This document shows positions 60,180-64,000 of a stretch of 64,000 nucleotides of DNA, piece by piece. Position 1 is the first letter of the stretch. The number at the start of each line of letters is the position of its first letter. The translations under genes were made by a program, and so were the position numbers. The notes below the pieces were generated by a model. It saw nothing but the letters and a program-made list of their open reading frames with translations, ran no database searches and had not been told where the DNA came from. This DNA is from Heligmosomoides polygyrus polygyrus (lineage: Eukaryota; Nematoda; Chromadorea; Rhabditida; Heligmosomidae): positions 60,608,969-60,672,968 of the forward strand of contig OX377205.1 of NCBI GenBank assembly GCA_947396885.1. Reading direction: 5' to 3'.

Positions 60180-60530
60180 GATCCCATTACTGGTCGCACC
60201 CTCACTGGTCCCCTTTTATTCGTCAACCCTTTTTAGGTTCCCCCTCCATTGGACCCCTCCCTTCACCGGTCCCCATTACTGGTCCCTTCCTCATCGCTCC
60301 CCCCCCCCCCTTCACATGGTCCCCTTCACTGGTCAACCTTCTACCGGTCCACACTTCACTGGACCCCTCCCCTCCCCTTCACTCGTCTCCATTACTGGTC
60401 CCTTCCTGATCGCCCCCCCCCCCTTCACATTGTCCTCCTTCACTGGTCCCTTCCTCACCGGTTCCCTTCACTGGACCTCCCCCCATCCTTCACCGGTCCA
60501 CCACTACTGGTCCACGTTCACTGGTAACAT
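60180..60530 (+). repeat. CT-rich TTCACTGGTCCC minisatellite
   Basis: Irregular array of TTCACTGGTCCC, TTCACCGGTCC and CATTACTGGTCCC units with runs of C. Frames read as Pro/Ser/Leu/His repeats and are not genes. Confidence 0.75.
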
Positions 60531-61265
60531 GTCGTGCGAATCTGTAACCCTTGGCGCGACATCGGTGACACCTCTTCTAAACCCGGACGTCCTTTGCGCG
60601 GCATTGGTGATATGCCTTTTGAACTCAGGCACTTGATGAACGACGTCGGTGACATGTCTTCTCAAGCCGGACGTGCTTTGCGCGACATCTTTGAGACGTC
60701 GTGTAAATCCGGAACCCCTGGCGCGAAATCGGTGACAGGTCGTCTGAATCCGGACAGGCCTTTCGCGACTTCGGTTACACCTCTTATGAACACAGGCACC
60801 TGATGAACTACGTCGGTGACATGTCTTCTGAAGCCGTACGTACTTTGCGCGGCATTGGTGACATGTCTTCTGAACCCAGGTACCTGATGAACGACGTGGT
60901 GACAGGTCTTCCCAAGCCGGACGTGCTTTGCGCAACATCGTTGAGACGTCGTGTGAATCCGGAAACCTTGATGCGACATCGGTGACACATCGTCTGAATT
61001 CGGACAGGCCTTTCGCGACATCGGTGACAACTCTTCTCAACCCGGACGTCCTTTGCACGGCATTGGTGACATGTCTTCTGAACCCAGACGCTTGTTGAAC
61101 GACGTCGGTGACGTCTCTTCTGAACTCAGACGCTCGCTTTAACAACGTCGATGACTCATGCTCGGAAGTCGGACACCCTTTGCGTGATATCGGCGACACG
61201 TCTTCTGACCTCTCTCAACACGACGTAGGTGACACCTCGCCTGAACTCGGATGGCTACTACTCGA
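60530..61265 (+). repeat. 42-bp minisatellite, about 17 units
   Basis: The unit is approximately GCGCGACATCGGTGACATGT plus CTTCTGAACCCGGACGTCCTTT. Spacing between GG(T/C)GACA anchors is close to 42 bp, a multiple of three, so frames stay open on both strands; the minus strand gives 231 codons of a FRRHVTDV-type repeat. The array ends in a GGACAGACAGACGG microsatellite at about 61290. Confidence 0.75.
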
Positions 61266-61682
61266 CGTTTACGAAAGGCCGGATGTACAGACGGACAGAC
61301 AGACGGACGGACCACACAACCGCTTACTCTCTTACATATGACCACCTATATATAAAAGAGTTTGTCCGTCGAGTGATCTAGCCTAATCGTAAGTGAAATA
61401 CGCCTCATCATCTACAGCGCGGGCAAAACTTGCTATTAGGATGTTGCCGCAGCTGGAGAAGCGTAGTCCTATACTGTTTAACACAACAGCACTCGCTTTC
61501 ACAACGTGCGTTTCTGAGCGTCCAGATTCAGAAGCCTTGCCGCCGACTCCATACCGCATGAGAAGACCACTAAAGCGGTAAGAGTAGAAGGGGGAATTCG
61601 AGGGTGAAGAATCAACACGAACCAACAAGAAGGGAGTCGTAAGGAAATTCATATGGGAACAAGGAATCTGCCATACATATGC

Positions 61683-64000
61683 ATCATCATCATTTTCAAT
61701 AGCGTTTGTCCCGCTTGGTGGCGGGTCCGCTCTTCTGGTCTGGTGACGCCACTTCTCCCGATCAAACGCTTGGTCGGGATGGACACCAGCTAACTTCAAG
61801 TCCATATGCAACGTATCTAGCCAACGTTGTTTCGGGCGTCCTCTGGGCCGTTTTCCAGGGACCTCAAGATTCAGGCCAATCTTACACACGGTGTCGTCGT
61901 TAGCGCGAAGGACGTGACCATACCATCGTAGACGTGCTTCGCGCAACTTGTCAGCTATCGAGGCGACACCGAACCTTTGTCGCATGGTTTCATTGCGAAC
62001 GCGGTCCAATCGCGTTACTCCAGCCGTCCACCTTAGCATTTTCGTCTCCATTACACTGAGGCGGCTTTCAATTTCCTTCGTCACAGGCCAGCACTCAGCA
62101 CCGTACGTCGCTACTGGGCGGACGACTGCTCTATACACTTTTGACTTGAGGTACTCAGGTATTGTCTTGTCGCAAAGCACCCCAGTCAACGAACGCCATT
62201 TGGACCAGGCTGCACTCACACGTGCGTTCACCTCCAACTTTAGACTGCCATCGAACGTGACTGTTGATCCAAGATACTTGAATGATGTAACTCGTGAGAG
62301 CTCAGTACCATTGATCTTAATGGATCCATGCTCATTCACATCCGTCGTCAAGTATTCCGTCTTTTTGACGTTTAGCTTGAGTCCGAACAATGCTAAGCGA
62401 TCGCACCACGCCTGTGCCTGTCGCTCGAGCTCTGCTTTGTCTCGGCATGCAAGCATGACGTCGTCGGCATACAGCAGCGTCCAAGGAGCTGCTCTTTGGA
62501 GATCGCGTGTAATTGCAACCATGACGACCACGAAGAGTAGTGGGGAGAGCGCAGATCCCTGGTGCACTCCGACAGAGATTGGAAACTCCATCGAGGTGCC
62601 CGCTGGTGCTCGCACTCGGCTTATTGGGCACGAGTATAGGATGCGCACCCACTCAATAAGCTCTTCAGGGATACCATGTCGTCGCAACGCGTACCATATC
62701 CCGCGGAACGCGGTCGAAGGCCTTCTCCAAGTCCAGGAAGGCAAAATGCACCGGTTTATATTTCTCGCGGTGTTTCTCTAGCAAAAGACGAACAGCGTGA
62801 ATGGCATCAACAGTGCCACAGCCAGAGACGAAACCACACTGATTCGTGGAAAGCTGGACGACATCCCGAATACGTCCATCGACAATTCGCTCAAAGATTT
62901 TCATGGTGTGCGAAAGAAGGCGAATTGGTCGGTAACTAGCACAGTCTGCAGGACTGCCCTTCTTCTTCCAAATCGGGATAGTCGTGCTTTGCTGCCAATC
63001 CTCAGGCACTTTCTTCTCAGCAACAACCTGATTGAAAAACTCAGTCAGCCAGTCAGCAGGGCACCAGCCCTTCGACTTCCACAGGTCAGCTGGCAGGTCA
63101 TCGGGGCCAGTGGCTTTGCCTGACTTCGTCTTTCTCAGACCTGCTTCAGTTTCGCTCACTGTGATCTTCTGAACGGGACCGTATACAGGTGATGCAAAGG
63201 GAACAGCAGGATGTTCAAATTCTACATTCGAGATTTCCTTGAAGTATTCGCGCCATCTCTTCACAGCCCTCTTACGATCTCTATCAGAAGATGACCGTTC
63301 TCGTCGTTAATGCCAAAGAACTTCTCGATGTCTTCTGCTTGGCGACAGCGAGCTTTGGCGAGGCGGTAAAGATAACTCTCGCCATCGCGCGTCTCCAGTT
63401 TTCCATTCACATCAGCGTAGTGTGCGGCTTTAGCACCCGCCACTGCCTTCTTTGCCGCTTTCTTCGCTTCTCGATAATTCCGCCAATTATCGACTGTTTT
63501 ATCACCGATAAATACGTGATATAGCCGTTTCTTTTCCCTGACCTTCTCTCTGACATCGCCAGTCCACATCCAAGCCTGCTTGTCGACCCAACGCCGTCTA
63601 GGCTTCGTTGTGCCGAGTTCGAGGCGCGCAGCCCGAGTTATCGCGGTAGCATCCTTCCAGGTTTCGTCGACAGTTGTTACCGTCGGCAACCGAATGCGAG
63701 AAATAACAGCTGCTTCCTTCTCTTTCAGTCGCCACCATTTGATTCTAGCCGTCACGCATCGCTCAACACGTTTACACCTCGGAGGTGTGATCTTCAGCGA
63801 GCAGATAAGTGGACGGTGTTGCGTGGCAACCGTCTCATACGGCACGGTCTTCGCGTCTGTGACAACACCTTGGTCGCGACGCCTAACAAGGACATAGTCA
63901 ATCTGCGTTTTGGCGTTCCCGCTATAAAACGAGATGAGGTGGGAGTCACACTTTCGAAACTTGGTGTTCACGATGGTGAGGTCGTGTGAGTCTGCATACT
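61683..64000 (-). mobile_element. RTE LINE, continues past the right edge
   Basis: Minus-strand order from the edge: endonuclease end (SHLISFYSGNAKTQIDYVLV, the late catalytic block TQHRPLICSL), linker, RT start ([40 protein letters not shown]), [33 protein letters not shown], then [49 protein letters not shown] and the zinc-knuckle-free C-terminus [17 protein letters not shown] with [16 protein letters not shown]. The tail is ATGATGATG at 61683. Breaks seen: near 63262, near 62700 and a missing G near 61725 that removes the usual stop. All catalytic motifs visible are intact. Confidence 0.9.

Noticed and set aside
60504..61199. 231-codon minus-strand frame as a repeat protein
   Set aside because: Fully explained by the 42-bp period; no start context, splice sites or flanking coding sequence.
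61948..62781. 277-codon plus-strand frame
   Set aside because: Antisense of the RTE at 61683-64000, whose sense strand has all RT motifs.

Overview
The window looks like nuclear DNA of a clade V parasitic nematode, probably a hookworm or other strongylid. This is inferred from three things: a sperm-specific SSQ-like gene, RTE/CR1/mariner elements of the kinds common in these worms, and short introns ending in TTTYAG or TTTTAG. Most of the 64 kb is degraded mobile DNA.

The main gene lies on the + strand from 24024 to 56914. Thirteen exons can be joined into one 491-codon reading frame (490 residues plus stop). The first and last exons encode Gly-rich AQSAYFGV modules. The exons between encode 25 copies of a TMTAVGA-type repeat. 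All introns are phase 1, and every internal exon is a multiple of three, most often exactly 75 nt. Seven introns are 63-128 nt, one is 1.2 kb and invaded by a mariner, and three are 5-12 kb and packed with transposons. Despite this, every splice site and the frame are intact. The repeat grammar resembles the C. elegans SSQ (sperm-specific family, class Q) proteins, recalled from memory.

A second genic patch at about 3.8-8 kb (+) holds exons of at least three small genes. One is an unrecognised gene ending at 5282. Next, starting only 73 nt later, is an OCIA-domain-like gene, a spacing typical of a nematode operon. The third is an unrecognised Ser/Pro-rich C-terminus ending at 7970.

The rest, left to right: 1-3.5 kb has palindrome-rich TTCGAA elements, a mariner relic and a tRNA-derived SINE. 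8.8-17.9 kb has several families of short-period, self-complementary arrays, a 1.56-kb long-inverted-repeat element and a nested SINE-in-RTE insertion with both target-site duplications visible. 18.5-23.6 kb has LINE relics with an inverted duplication, a mariner relic and a hairpin MITE. Inside the large introns are a mariner with both TIRs (25.1-26.4 kb), a foldback element, Tc1 and BEL/Pao fragments, a near full-length RTE (34.7-38.0 kb), several MITEs, a deleted Tc1-like element, a truncated RTE, a near full-length CR1-like LINE (45.2-49 kb) and a mariner carrying a tRNA-derived repeat (52.9-54.2 kb). After the SSQ-like gene come an RTE endonuclease fragment, another SINE, a LINE fragment, two satellites and an RTE that runs off the right edge.

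No rRNA gene, convincing functional tRNA or CRISPR array was seen.
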